Part shown: positions 1 through 7,900 of the stretch, in pieces | Position numbering within the stretch: position 1 is the stretch's first letter | Layout of the letters: every line of letters begins with the position of its first letter | Source of the DNA: Caballeronia telluris | GTDB taxonomy: Bacteria; Pseudomonadota; Gammaproteobacteria; Burkholderiales; Burkholderiaceae | DNA length: 64,000 bases | Assembly (NCBI RefSeq): GCF_001544495.1 | Contig: NZ_FCNZ02000005.1 | Span: 124,001 to 188,000, forward strand | Direction: 5' to 3' | The notes under the pieces: generated by a model | Seen by the model: only the letters and a program-made list of their open reading frames with translations | Databases searched by the model: none | Told to the model about the DNA's origin: nothing | Translations under genes and position numbers: made by a program

Positions 1-240
1 TCGCCGGTCGCGGGACACGCGAACGTGCTCGTGGTGCCGGACCTCGAAGCCGGCAATCTGCTCGCGAAGAGCCTCTCGTTTCTCGCCCACGCGGACGCCG
101 CGGGCATCGTGCTCGGCGCGAAGGTGCCGATCGTCCTGACGAGCCGCGCCGATTCGGTGATAACAAGGCTCGCGTCGTGCGCGGTCGCTTCGCTCGTTGC
201 GCTCGCGCGGCGCGAGAAAGCGTCTGCCGGCATCGTGTAG
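1..240 (+). CDS. pta: Phosphate acetyltransferase, C-terminal part (cut by window start)
   Basis: The frame is open from base 1 and ends with TAG at 240, giving the last 79 residues of a longer protein. Residues such as GHANVLVVPDLEAGN and the run AGIVLGAKVPIVLTSR are typical of the C-terminal end of phosphate acetyl/butyryltransferases, which interconvert acetyl-CoA and acetyl phosphate. Acetate kinase follows 9 bases later, so the two would form the acetyl-CoA/acetate branch. In Burkholderiaceae the gene in this position is often a bifunctional enoyl-CoA hydratase/phosphate acetyltransferase; the N-terminal half is outside the window, so that cannot be decided here. Confidence 0.85.
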   Translation, partial: SPVAGHANVLVVPDLEAGNLLAKSLSFLAHADAAGIVLGAKVPIVLTSRADSVITRLASCAVASLVALARREKASAGIV

Positions 241-249
241 GGGCATCGC

Positions 250-1428
250 ATGGACGTCATTCTGGTCATCAACTCCGGCTCGTCCAGCATCAAGTTTCAT
301 GGGTTCTCGGTGAGCGGCGGCACGCTCGATCCGATCGCGGGCGGCAAGCTCGAAGAGCTATACACGAAGCCGCGCTTCCAGGCGAAGCGGCAGAGCGGCG
401 AAGTCATCGAAGACCGTGGCTGGCCGGAAGGCGAAAGCCTCGGCCACGACAACGCGATCGCGTTTCTGCTTGACTGGCTGCGCGCGCATGCGGGCGACGC
501 GACGCTGCTCGCCGTCGGACATCGCGTCGTGCATGGCGGCAACCGTTATTCCGTGCCGGTTCGCATCGACGCCAAGGTGATGGACGAACTCGAAGCACTC
601 GTTCCGCTCGCGCCGCTGCATCAGCCGCATAACCTCGCGGCAATCCGTTCGATCGAGGCGCGCAATCCGGACGTGCCGCAGATCGCCTGCTTCGACACCG
701 CGTTTCATCACACGCAACCGGCCGTCGCGACACGCTATGCGCTGCCGCCCGACATCACGAGCCAGGGCGTGCGTCGCTACGGCTTTCATGGACTCTCCTA
801 CGAATTCATCGCGAGCGCGTTGCCGCAATACGGCGAGCGCGCCGCGCGCGGCAAGACGGTCGTGCTGCATCTCGGCAACGGCGCGAGCATGACCGCACTC
901 GACGGCGGCAAGAGCATCGCGAGCACGATGGGTTTCACCGCCGTCGAAGGGCTCGTCATGGGGACGCGCTCGGGCACACTCGATCCGGGCGTCGTGCTGT
1001 GGATGATGCAACAGGCGCACATGGACGCGCACTCGATCGAGACGCTGCTGTACAAGCGCTCGGGCCTGCTCGGCGTCTCCGGGATATCGAGCGACATGCG
1101 CGCGCTGCTCGCGAGCGACGAACCCGCCGCGGCCGAAGCCGTCGAGTTGTTTTGCTACCGGATCTCGCGGGAACTCGGATCGCTCGCGGCCGCGCTTGGC
1201 GGACTCGATGCAGTCGTGTTCACGGCGGGCATCGGCGAATATGCGGCGCCCGTGCGCGAGCGCGTGTGCCGCGCGGCGGCGTGGCTCGGTGTGTCGCTCG
1301 ACGCGGCTGCGAACGCGAAGCACGGTCCGCTCATCAGCGATGCCGCGAGCGCCGTCGAAGTCTGGGTCATACCGACCAACGAGGAGCTGATGATCGCTCG
1401 CCACACGCTCGACCGACTGGAGGCATGA
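250..1428 (+). CDS. ackA: Acetate kinase
   Basis: 392 residues, the normal length of the family. It phosphorylates acetate with ATP, or makes ATP from acetyl phosphate, in the cytoplasm. The N-terminal phosphate-binding motif VINSGSSSIKF, the mid-protein FDTAFHHTQP and RYGFHGLSYE blocks, HLGNGASMTA, the GTRSGTLDPG block and the C-terminal FTAGIGE and TNEE motifs are all present, so the enzyme should be active. The start at 250 follows a GGGG-containing ribosome site and lies 9 bases after the pta stop. The stop overlaps the region just before fabI, so the three genes look like one operon. Confidence 0.95.
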   Translation: MDVILVINSGSSSIKFHGFSVSGGTLDPIAGGKLEELYTKPRFQAKRQSGEVIEDRGWPEGESLGHDNAIAFLLDWLRAHAGDATLLAVGHRVVHGGNRYSVPVRIDAKVMDELEALVPLAPLHQPHNLAAIRSIEARNPDVPQIACFDTAFHHTQPAVATRYALPPDITSQGVRRYGFHGLSYEFIASALPQYGERAARGKTVVLHLGNGASMTALDGGKSIASTMGFTAVEGLVMGTRSGTLDPGVVLWMMQQAHMDAHSIETLLYKRSGLLGVSGISSDMRALLASDEPAAAEAVELFCYRISRELGSLAAALGGLDAVVFTAGIGEYAAPVRERVCRAAAWLGVSLDAAANAKHGPLISDAASAVEVWVIPTNEELMIARHTLDRLEA

Positions 1429-1430
1429 GC

Positions 1431-2213
1431 ATGGACCCGCTTTCCGCGCAGCCGTTCTCGCAACGCAAGGTGCTGATCGTCGGCATCGCCAATGAGCATT
1501 CGATCGCCCACGGCTGCGCGCGCGCATTCCGCGAACTGGGCGCGGAACTCGCCGTGACCTATCTCAACGACAAGGCGAGGCGCTTTGTCGAGCCGCTCGC
1601 GGAAGAGCTCGGCGCGTCGATGCTGCTGCCGCTCGACGTCTCGCAGCCCGGCGAACTCGAAGCGGTGTTCGACACCATTCGCGAGCGCTGGGGAAGGCTC
1701 GACGTCGCCGTGCATTCGATCGCCTTCGCACCGAAGATCGACTTGCAAGGCGGCCTTCTCAACAGTTCGGCCGAGGGTTTCGCGCAGGCGATGGACATCT
1801 CGTGCCATTCGTTCATCCGCATGGCGCGGCTCGCCGCTCCGCTGATGGACGACGGCGGTTCGATGTTCGCGATGAGCTATCTGGGCGCGTCGCGCGTCGT
1901 GCCCAACTACGATCTGATGGGGCCGGTGAAGGCGGCGCTCGAAGCGTCGTGCCGCTATCTCGCGCACGAACTGGGACCGAAGCGCATCCGCGTGCATCCG
2001 ATCTCGCCGGGACCGTTGAAGACGCGCGCCGCTTCGGGGCTCAAGGACTTCGACCTGCTGCTCAACGAAGCGGCCGCGCGCGCACCGATCGGCGAACTGG
2101 TGGACATCATGGATGTCGGCTACACCTGCGCATTTCTCGCGACGCCGTACGCACGGCGCATGACGGGCAATACGATCTTCGTCGATGGCGGCGTCAGTAT
2201 CATGAATGGGTGA
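1431..2213 (+). CDS. fabI: Enoyl-[acyl-carrier-protein] reductase, FabI type
   Basis: 260 residues. It is an NADH-dependent short-chain dehydrogenase of the FabI group, which reduces the enoyl-ACP double bond in the last step of fatty-acid elongation. Visible features are the N-terminal nucleotide-binding stretch LIVGIANEHSIAHG, the VHSIAFAP segment, and the FabI-type Tyr-x6-Lys pair in YDLMGPVK. The C-terminal GNTIFVDGGVSIMNG is also typical. A GGAGG at 1419-1423 sits 7 bases before the ATG at 1431, so I prefer this start over the ATG at 1425, which would overlap the ackA stop. Many Burkholderiaceae carry more than one fabI; the copy next to pta-ackA may be the secondary one. Confidence 0.92.
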   Translation: MDPLSAQPFSQRKVLIVGIANEHSIAHGCARAFRELGAELAVTYLNDKARRFVEPLAEELGASMLLPLDVSQPGELEAVFDTIRERWGRLDVAVHSIAFAPKIDLQGGLLNSSAEGFAQAMDISCHSFIRMARLAAPLMDDGGSMFAMSYLGASRVVPNYDLMGPVKAALEASCRYLAHELGPKRIRVHPISPGPLKTRAASGLKDFDLLLNEAAARAPIGELVDIMDVGYTCAFLATPYARRMTGNTIFVDGGVSIMNG

Positions 2214-2259
2214 CTGCTGTGCTCTCGCTCACCGCGCGTCATTGATTCAGTCGCCAACG

Positions 2260-2523
2260 TTACGTGATCGAGGCGTGCGTGGATAGCGCGATCAAGGTGC
2301 AACCGCATGCACTCCGATGGCCGTGTAGTGCCACAGGCACGCCGTTATCGAAAATCATGTCAGAACCTTCGATGATCGGGTTGACACCGTGCCCCGGAAG
2401 CGGACAGGAAACCAGATCGCCCCGGCGCGCGACCTTGCGGCCTAATACGTCCATTGTGTCGGAGCCGCTGATCACAAATCCGCCGTGAGTGGTGGAGTCG
2501 CCTACACAGGCTATTGATGTCAT
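2260..2523 (-). CDS. PAAR-domain protein (type VI secretion spike tip)
   Basis: 87 residues. PAAR proteins cap the VgrG spike of the type VI secretion apparatus and carry or position effectors. Here the pattern VGDSTTHGGFVISGS, RRGDLVSCPLPGHGVNPI and HGHRSACGCTLI is the usual PAAR layout, with His and Cys residues placed to bind the tip metal ion. I chose the ATG at 2523 because the PAAR fold starts there and the further upstream in-frame reading (to 2784) has no PAAR-like content and runs through a hairpin. It is the last gene of the vgrG-rhs island and converges on fabI. The long Rhs protein shows no obvious PAAR of its own, so this may be its tip. Confidence 0.9.
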   Translation of the reverse strand: MTSIACVGDSTTHGGFVISGSDTMDVLGRKVARRGDLVSCPLPGHGVNPIIEGSDMIFDNGVPVALHGHRSACGCTLIALSTHASIT

Positions 2524-2678
2524 GCTGGAAAATCCCTTTTGTGATTGGATACCCGCGATCATGCGCATTGACGTTTGGGTACGCAAGTTTGTTTGTTGAC
2601 TAGGATGTGATTTGATGAATTGTTGTTCTGATGCAAACGCCCGGCGGTTGATCGTGGTTGGGCGTCGAGCAGACCGAC

Positions 2679-2694
2679 CATTACCGCCGAGTAG
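2679..2694. repeat. 16-base direct repeat, copy 1 (partner at 4447-4462)
   Basis: The sequence cattaccgccgagtag is identical to 4447-4462. In both places it lies directly beside a GGGCC/GGCCC-containing hairpin, on the downstream side when read on the minus strand. The pair brackets the orphan rhs tip and its two following genes, suggesting that the box and hairpin are the shared 3' end of two related toxin-immunity cassettes. Confidence 0.7.
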
Positions 2695-2696
2695 AT

Positions 2697-2729
2697 GAAT
2701 AAAGGGCCACGCAAGGGCGCCCTTTATTC
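2697..2729 (-). terminator. Hairpin terminator after the low-GC gene pair
   Basis: GAATAAAGGG (2697-2706) pairs with CCCTTTATTC (2720-2729), a 10-base stem that can gain one more pair inside. It lies about 150 bases beyond the stop of the minus-strand gene ending at 2882. The stem ends are A/T rich, so it could stop transcription from either side. The same box (cattaccgccgagtag on the plus strand) abuts it as abuts the hairpin at 4466-4487. Confidence 0.6.
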
Positions 2730-2881
2730 GTTCCGTACTTCGCACTCCGACGAAACTAGTCTCCCAGGATGCGCGGGCAGCCACGCTGCATCCTCCGCCG
2801 ATATAAGCGCAAACCGTTTTGCGTTTTCCTGGGGTGTCTCATGCAGAATCTCAGCAATATAAAACCTACCTTACACGACGT

Positions 2882-3511
2882 TCAGTCTTTCTCAACCGCA
2901 CAATAAATTGAGGTTCGCCGATCTTTCCCTGCGCGCGGCGACGTTAAATACACTCTAAAAGTCCCAATTGTTTCGCTCCGTTCCTGTTCAAGTGACCCCG
3001 AGTTATATTTGACTGAACGCGCATACGCGACCATATCGTCCTGCGGCACAGAATGAAATCTACTCACAAACGGGCCGGCTTGCGTATAGTCCCTGAGCAC
3101 ATCGTCTATCTTTGCTTTTAAACCATCAATATCGGCCCTTAGATCTACCACCAGGCTCATTCCTTTTGCATCGGGACGGTTATATAACACAAACGATTTG
3201 ATGGGATAGCCAAACAGAGTTACGGAGATTTTCGGGTCATAAAATGACTCTTCTTTATCATCAGTCAGCCTCCCCGGTCCACTAACGATTCCCGCGCTCC
3301 GTAAAGTCGCCAAATCAGATCGTCCATCGGGCCTGAAAAATTTCCCGGGGGCACTTGCCATGCAAAGCGTCTGATCTGCCAGCCAGTCCAGTTCCTTTGA
3401 CTGAACACAAGTCGAAAAAAGAAAAATTGCAAGTAATTTAAAGATTGAATATTTATTCATTAACGCCAACTTTAATCTCTGGATTTTCAAGATTTTTTGA
3501 TAAATCGTCAT
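2882..3511 (-). CDS. Exported protein of unknown function, low GC
   Basis: 209 residues from the ATG at 3511, whose first bases overlap the stop of the preceding gene (ATGA), suggesting coupled translation. A second ATG at 3460 starts MNKYSIFKLLAIFLFSTC, a better signal-peptide start (192 residues). The mature part has a Cys near the front (TLCMASAPGKFF) and another near the end (SIYCAVEKD), as in small disulfide-bonded periplasmic proteins. I recognise no family. Base composition is much richer in A/T than the flanking genes, which points to recent transfer. Position behind an orphan rhs tip suggests an immunity or accessory role; this is inference only. Confidence 0.7.
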   Translation of the reverse strand: MTIYQKILKIQRLKLALMNKYSIFKLLAIFLFSTCVQSKELDWLADQTLCMASAPGKFFRPDGRSDLATLRSAGIVSGPGRLTDDKEESFYDPKISVTLFGYPIKSFVLYNRPDAKGMSLVVDLRADIDGLKAKIDDVLRDYTQAGPFVSRFHSVPQDDMVAYARSVKYNSGSLEQERSETIGTFRVYLTSPRAGKDRRTSIYCAVEKD

Positions 3512-4044
3512 TTACTTCGACTAATATAGTCATCCATCGCTTTTGAAAAATTTCCATTTTTTCTCATCTCGTTTGCCAACGCTTCGGCTTGTCTTATTTG
3601 CATAGCGGGCATATTTTTCCTATCCGCGCGTACGTCGTCGGCAGCCGTTTCATTACCGCCTTCCGCTGAAAGAATAAACAGTGCGGGACCAAGGATTTTG
3701 CTTGAATCTTTGATAGGTCCGGTTCCATCTCCCTCCAGCAGTCCAGATCCATGTAATGCACCCAAACTAAGCAACGCTTTTGGATTGCCTTGTGCAGCTG
3801 ACAAGCGATAAAGCCGGGTCGCTTGCTTGACGTCTAGCTTTAACCCCAGGCCCAACTGGTATAGTTCTCCCAAGAGCGCCTGGGCCTCCGCGTTTCCATC
3901 TTTTGCCAAAGGGACTAATTCCCGAACTTCGGCTTTGAAATCCCCGTTTTCGCCCGCTGCAATCGCTGCCTTCAGATCTGCAAGAGCCGGTGTTGCCGTG
4001 CAACATGCAGAAAAAATGACACTGCTTACAATAAATTTTTTCAT
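3508..4044 (-). CDS. Exported Sel1-like repeat protein, possible immunity protein
   Basis: 178 residues with a clear signal peptide (MKKFIVSSVIFSACCTATPALA, cleavage expected after ALA). The mature part has alpha-helical Sel1/TPR-like repeats: GDFKAEVRELVPLAKDGNAEAQALLGELYQLG and DVKQATRLYRLSAAQGNPKALLSLGALHGSG follow the A-x-x-x-L-G-x-x-Y pattern. Sel1 proteins mediate protein-protein contacts and in several type VI loci act as periplasmic partners or immunity proteins. The gene is A/T rich, lies 57 bases after the orphan rhs tip and overlaps the next gene by 4 bases. Function as an antitoxin for a periplasm-acting effector is an inference. Confidence 0.75.
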   Translation of the reverse strand: MKKFIVSSVIFSACCTATPALADLKAAIAAGENGDFKAEVRELVPLAKDGNAEAQALLGELYQLGLGLKLDVKQATRLYRLSAAQGNPKALLSLGALHGSGLLEGDGTGPIKDSSKILGPALFILSAEGGNETAADDVRADRKNMPAMQIRQAEALANEMRKNGNFSKAMDDYISRSK

Positions 4045-4101
4045 TTTATCTTTTAAATAAGAAGTCGGATGATATTTATTTGAATCACGAGTTTTAATAA
4101 A

Positions 4102-4396
4102 TTAAACCCGCATCAATAAATTACGACGACATCGCTTGCAGCACTCCACTTGGTAGCAAATCAGACGGTCAGAGATAATTCTTACTTCTCCTGGCTCCAG
4201 CCGCGCGGGGTTGCGCCATTGCCGACGGAGGAACCGGTAGCCCTTGGGGTAACAGGTTTTCCATCCAGAGTAGCGCGGGCCCATTGCCTGAAGGCCCAAT
4301 GGGTCAGCGTGGTTAGTTAGATGTCCGTTCACGTAAGCGAATTGATTTAGCCTGCCAGTTAACCCCAATCGGGTCATTAGACGTGTAGCGCCCGAT
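4102..4396 (-). pseudogene. Orphan Rhs C-terminal tip, frameshifted remnant
   Basis: On the minus strand the end of an Rhs core can be read: GRYTSNDPIG in one frame (from about 4393) and then LTGRLNQFAYVNGHL, followed by ADPLGL, in the next frame. Together these match the usual DPIGL...DPLGL end of Rhs cores. The frame changes at a GGGG run (4363-4366), so one extra G, or a loss nearby, has broken the join. After DPLGL come about 62 residues of a distinct tip containing CYPKGYRF and CYQVECCKRC, with five Cys, of no family I know. The piece has no plausible start codon of its own. It appears to be a displaced toxin tip left by rhs recombination. Confidence 0.75.
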
Positions 4397-4446
4397 CTTT
4401 AAAGCAGAGAAGCGGTCAGAGTCGCCATTGAACAGGGGCGGCTCTT

Positions 4447-4462
4447 CATTACCGCCGAGTAG
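4447..4462. repeat. 16-base direct repeat, copy 2 (partner at 2679-2694)
   Basis: Identical to cattaccgccgagtag at 2679-2694. Here it sits between the hairpin after the SUKH immunity gene and the remains of the orphan rhs core. Confidence 0.7.
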
Positions 4463-4465
4463 ACG

Positions 4466-4487
4466 AAGGGCCGCGTTTGCGGCCCTT
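4466..4487 (-). terminator. Terminator after the rhs immunity gene
   Basis: A perfect 9-base stem, AAGGGCCGC (4466-4474) with GCGGCCCTT (4479-4487), around a 4-base loop. It begins only 5 bases after the stop of the immunity gene that ends at 4493. It would end the vgrG-rhs-immunity transcript. Confidence 0.75.
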
Positions 4488-4492
4488 TATCT

Positions 4493-4927
4493 TTACGACG
4501 CCTCTTCAAAATACCAAGTCAAAAACTGATAAAAAGTAGCCCAGCGAGGCGGCACCTTACCTTCCAGAAATTGTTCCCGCATTGCAAGATCGAAGTCATA
4601 CACTGCTTGATCGTCCTTGCTGTACAGATACATGCCTTCACTTTCGTCTGACGTTAGCGCCAGATACTGCTCTGGAATCTGGTATCGCTCACGAACATAC
4701 TGGGTTTGATCGGGTATCGCAGGAATAGCGGGCCCCTCTATGTCCAAGAGTTCTGCGACAGGGCGAGGACTTATAAAGCTTCCTTGGTATTCTAAATAAA
4801 AATTTCCAAATTCAGAGTCCAGAGCAATCCCTAAACCGTGAAGGGTTTTTTCGGCTGACCTCCTATCAGTACGGTTTACATCGCCGCTTGCCTTGGTCAG
4901 ATGCATTTTCACATTTGATGGGATCAT
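4493..4927 (-). CDS. SUKH (SMI1/KNR4)-type immunity protein for the Rhs tip
   Basis: 144 residues, cytoplasmic, no signal peptide. The C-terminal half has the SUKH look: a hydrophobic strand YLALTSDESEGMYLYSKDD followed by AVYDFD and a late aromatic helix FYQFLTWYFEEAS. SUKH proteins are widespread antitoxins of polymorphic nuclease toxins. Its ATG overlaps the rhs stop by 4 bases (ATGA, 4924-4927), so toxin and immunity protein would be made together. The gene shares the low GC of the toxin tip, as expected if tip and antidote moved as one cassette. It is likely to bind and block the LHH nuclease tip. Confidence 0.78.
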   Translation of the reverse strand: MIPSNVKMHLTKASGDVNRTDRRSAEKTLHGLGIALDSEFGNFYLEYQGSFISPRPVAELLDIEGPAIPAIPDQTQYVRERYQIPEQYLALTSDESEGMYLYSKDDQAVYDFDLAMREQFLEGKVPPRWATFYQFLTWYFEEAS

Positions 4928-7900
4928 CGGTTACACGCTCCGTTTTTTGACGCATTTGCGTTGGTTGCTCGATCCTTCCAATACTGCTCTCGATCGGTAT
5001 CGAATGCACCGCGGTCAACCGGGAAATCCGGGTTCTTTTGATTTCCGTATGGATGCAATGCTTCTCGGCCAGCACCGTTTGCTGCTCTATGCGTGCTCGT
5101 TGTTACCTCAAATAGAGGACCAATTGATTGCTGCCGTGAATGGTGCAATTGAATCTGTTGTGGAACACCATCTTTCATCATGAAGGGGGCGCCGCCTTCC
5201 ATTGCGCGTTGCAAGTTCGTTTTTCCGCGATATTCCAGATCCCAATCAATATTCTGTTGGAACACTGTATATGAAAGGCCCGTTCCCTTACCGCACGGCC
5301 CCCAAGTCGATTTCTTGAATCGGTTAAGGCCTAACGGGTCGATCCACTCAGTCGGGTTAGGCGCATATAGATACGGGTGAACGCCACCGGCCAGCCCAAT
5401 TGGGTCTTTACTAATAAACCTACCCGTGCCCGGATCGTAGTACCGATGTCGATTGTAGTGCAGCCCCGTCTCAGCGTCTTCGTACTGCCCTTGCGCCCGA
5501 ATCGCATTCCCCACCGCATCGAGGCTGCTGCTCACCTGCGCCCGATCCTGCTTGCCACCCTTCAACCCGGCCCACGCCTTATACCGGGCAAGCCAAACCA
5601 CCTTCCCCGACGCATCGACCAGTTCCTGCGGCGTGCCTAAATGATCGTTCTGATAGAAGTACGTCGCGTGCCGCGTGGTCGGCGGATATTCGACGAACCG
5701 TCCATCGGGGCCCGTCTTGAAGTACGCCGGCTCGACCAGAATCTCATCGAGTTTCACGAGCGGCACGAACGTCCCCGGCTCGTGCAGATACAGCGACACC
5801 GCTCGCCACTCATCCTTCGACGTATGCTGCCGTTGCACCACCGGCACCGAGTATTGATCGGCCGGATCGTCGCGAATCAGCTCGATGCGCCGATACTCCG
5901 GCTGCCGGTAAGCACCCCGACGCGGCGGCGGCACATGGAAGCGTTCTTCCATCAGCAGCACGTCGCCGTCCCAGGTGAACACCGTCCTGTCGATGCTCGC
6001 GTTCGGATGGTGAACTTCCTTCAGCACCCGACGCCCGAACGCGTCGTAGCTGAACTTCACTGTTAGCTCGGGAGCCACTGACCCCTCCCGTTCCAACGAC
6101 TGCGGCGTCTTCGCAAACCGCCGCACTTCCTTGAGCCGGTTCAGCGCATCGTACCGATAGAGCCAGGTCGGCCCATGCCACTCGATGCGCCGCGCGAGAT
6201 TGCCGTGGTCATCGTAGTCGTAGCGGGTGTTCCGATACTCGCGCATCAAGTTATCGAGCCACTTTGGCAGCGACGCCTCGTAGTCGCGCCGCTTCTGGCC
6301 GTCTTCCCAGGCGCGGCGGTCGTAGCGCCTCGGCGCCGACGTCTCGTCCGGATGCGTGCGCAGCCACGTATCGTCCTCGGCCTTTTCCCGCGCGAAGCGG
6401 GCGGTGCGCGCCTCGGCGCTTTCAACCTCCGGCGGGGCGGGAACCTTCTCCGGATCGACCGGATTGCCCGCCGGATCGAACGCGAAGTGTTCCGTCAGGT
6501 CGGGCGACACCGCCTTGAGCAAGCGTCCCACCGGGTCGTAACCGTACTCGGTCACGCCGCGCGTGCGATCGTCGATGCGCATCAGGTGCCCGGCCGCGCT
6601 GTACTGCAAGCGTCGCTCGGCGATCGGATCGTGTGACGCGTTTGATTTAACCGCGAGCCGCGCAAGCCGCCCCGCCGGATCGTAACTGCGGCTCTGCGCG
6701 AACGCCGCGTGCGTGCGAGCCGTCTCCCGATGCAGCTTGTCGCGCTCGAAGTCGAGTAGGGGCTTACCGTCGAGCAAGACGCCGTGTACGTGTCCCGAGC
6801 CGTAGCGCAGCCAGTCGACCGTGCGCGTGTTCGGCAGCACCGTGCGCGTGCGGTTGCCGAGTGCATCGTATTCGTGACGCGTGACGCTCGCATAGCTGGC
6901 CGCGTGATCCAGATGGACGTGCTGCTCCTCGGCGATCAGATTGCCCGCATCGTCGTAATGAAAGCGCACCGTGCTGCCTTCGGTCTGCGCGGTCGTGAGA
7001 CGCGCGCGCTGATCGTAGTAGAAACGCTGACTGACCGTGCCCGAGGACCCGCGCGTATCACGCTGCGTCAACTGACCCAGCGGATTGCGCGTGTATTCGG
7101 TCGATACCTCGCCCTCGCGCGAGGCGCCCAACTGGCCGGCCGCGTCGTATGCGTAATAGGTGGTCTTGCCGTTGAAGCCGGTCTCTTCGATCAACTGGCC
7201 GAGCGCGTCGTAGCGGAATGTCGTCGCCTGATTGTTCTCGTTGCGCAGTTGCGTGAGGCGCCATTGACGGTCGTAGTGATAGGTGAGCCAGCGCCCCGCC
7301 GCGTCGGTGCGCCAGGTGAGTTGCTGATTGCCGTTGTACTGATAGCGCGTCAGTTGCCCCGCGCCGTCCGTGTAGGTCAGCAGATTGCCTTCGCCATCGT
7401 GGACGAAGCGCTCTTGCGTACCATCGGCGCGCGTGATCTGCGTGAGTTGGCCGCGTGCGTCGTGGACGAAGGAAGTGGCGTGACCCTCCGCATCGGTGCG
7501 CCGCAGCAAGTGGCCGCGTTCGTCATACGTATAGCGCGTAGCGTGGCCCGAGCAGTCGGTCGCTTCGGTCAGGCGCCCGGTTCCGTCGTAGGAGAACCGG
7601 CGTGTGCCGCCCTTCGGATCGGTCAGCGCGAGCAATTGGCCGCTGCTGCTCCAGGTGTAGCGCGTCACGCGGCCCGCCGCATCAGTGACGGATGCCGGCC
7701 GGCCCAGTGCGTCGTAGTCGGTGATCGTCACATCGCCCGCGGCGTTCGTCACCTTGACCGGCAGGCCGTCCTCGTCGTACTCGGTGCGCGTGATGTTGCC
7801 CATCGCGTCGGTCGTGGCGATCAGACGCCCCGCGTCGTCGTAGTCGAACTGCTGGGTCTGGCCCGCCGCGTTCTTGGCCCGGCTCAGGTTGCCGCGCGCG

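Larger units (their letters stand above)
2524..2881. other. Gene-free stretch between PAAR gene and low-GC cargo genes
   Basis: 358 bases without a convincing gene. It holds the leader of the PAAR gene and a strong hairpin at 2697-2729. Next to the hairpin, at 2679-2694, is a 16-base box, cattaccgccgagtag, that recurs at 4447-4462 beside another hairpin. The in-frame extension of the PAAR reading frame through this region looks non-coding. Nothing else stands out. Confidence 0.6.

Noticed and set aside
2524-2784. N-terminal extension of the PAAR gene to 2784
   Set aside because: It would read through the hairpin at 2697-2729 and has no similarity to PAAR proteins.
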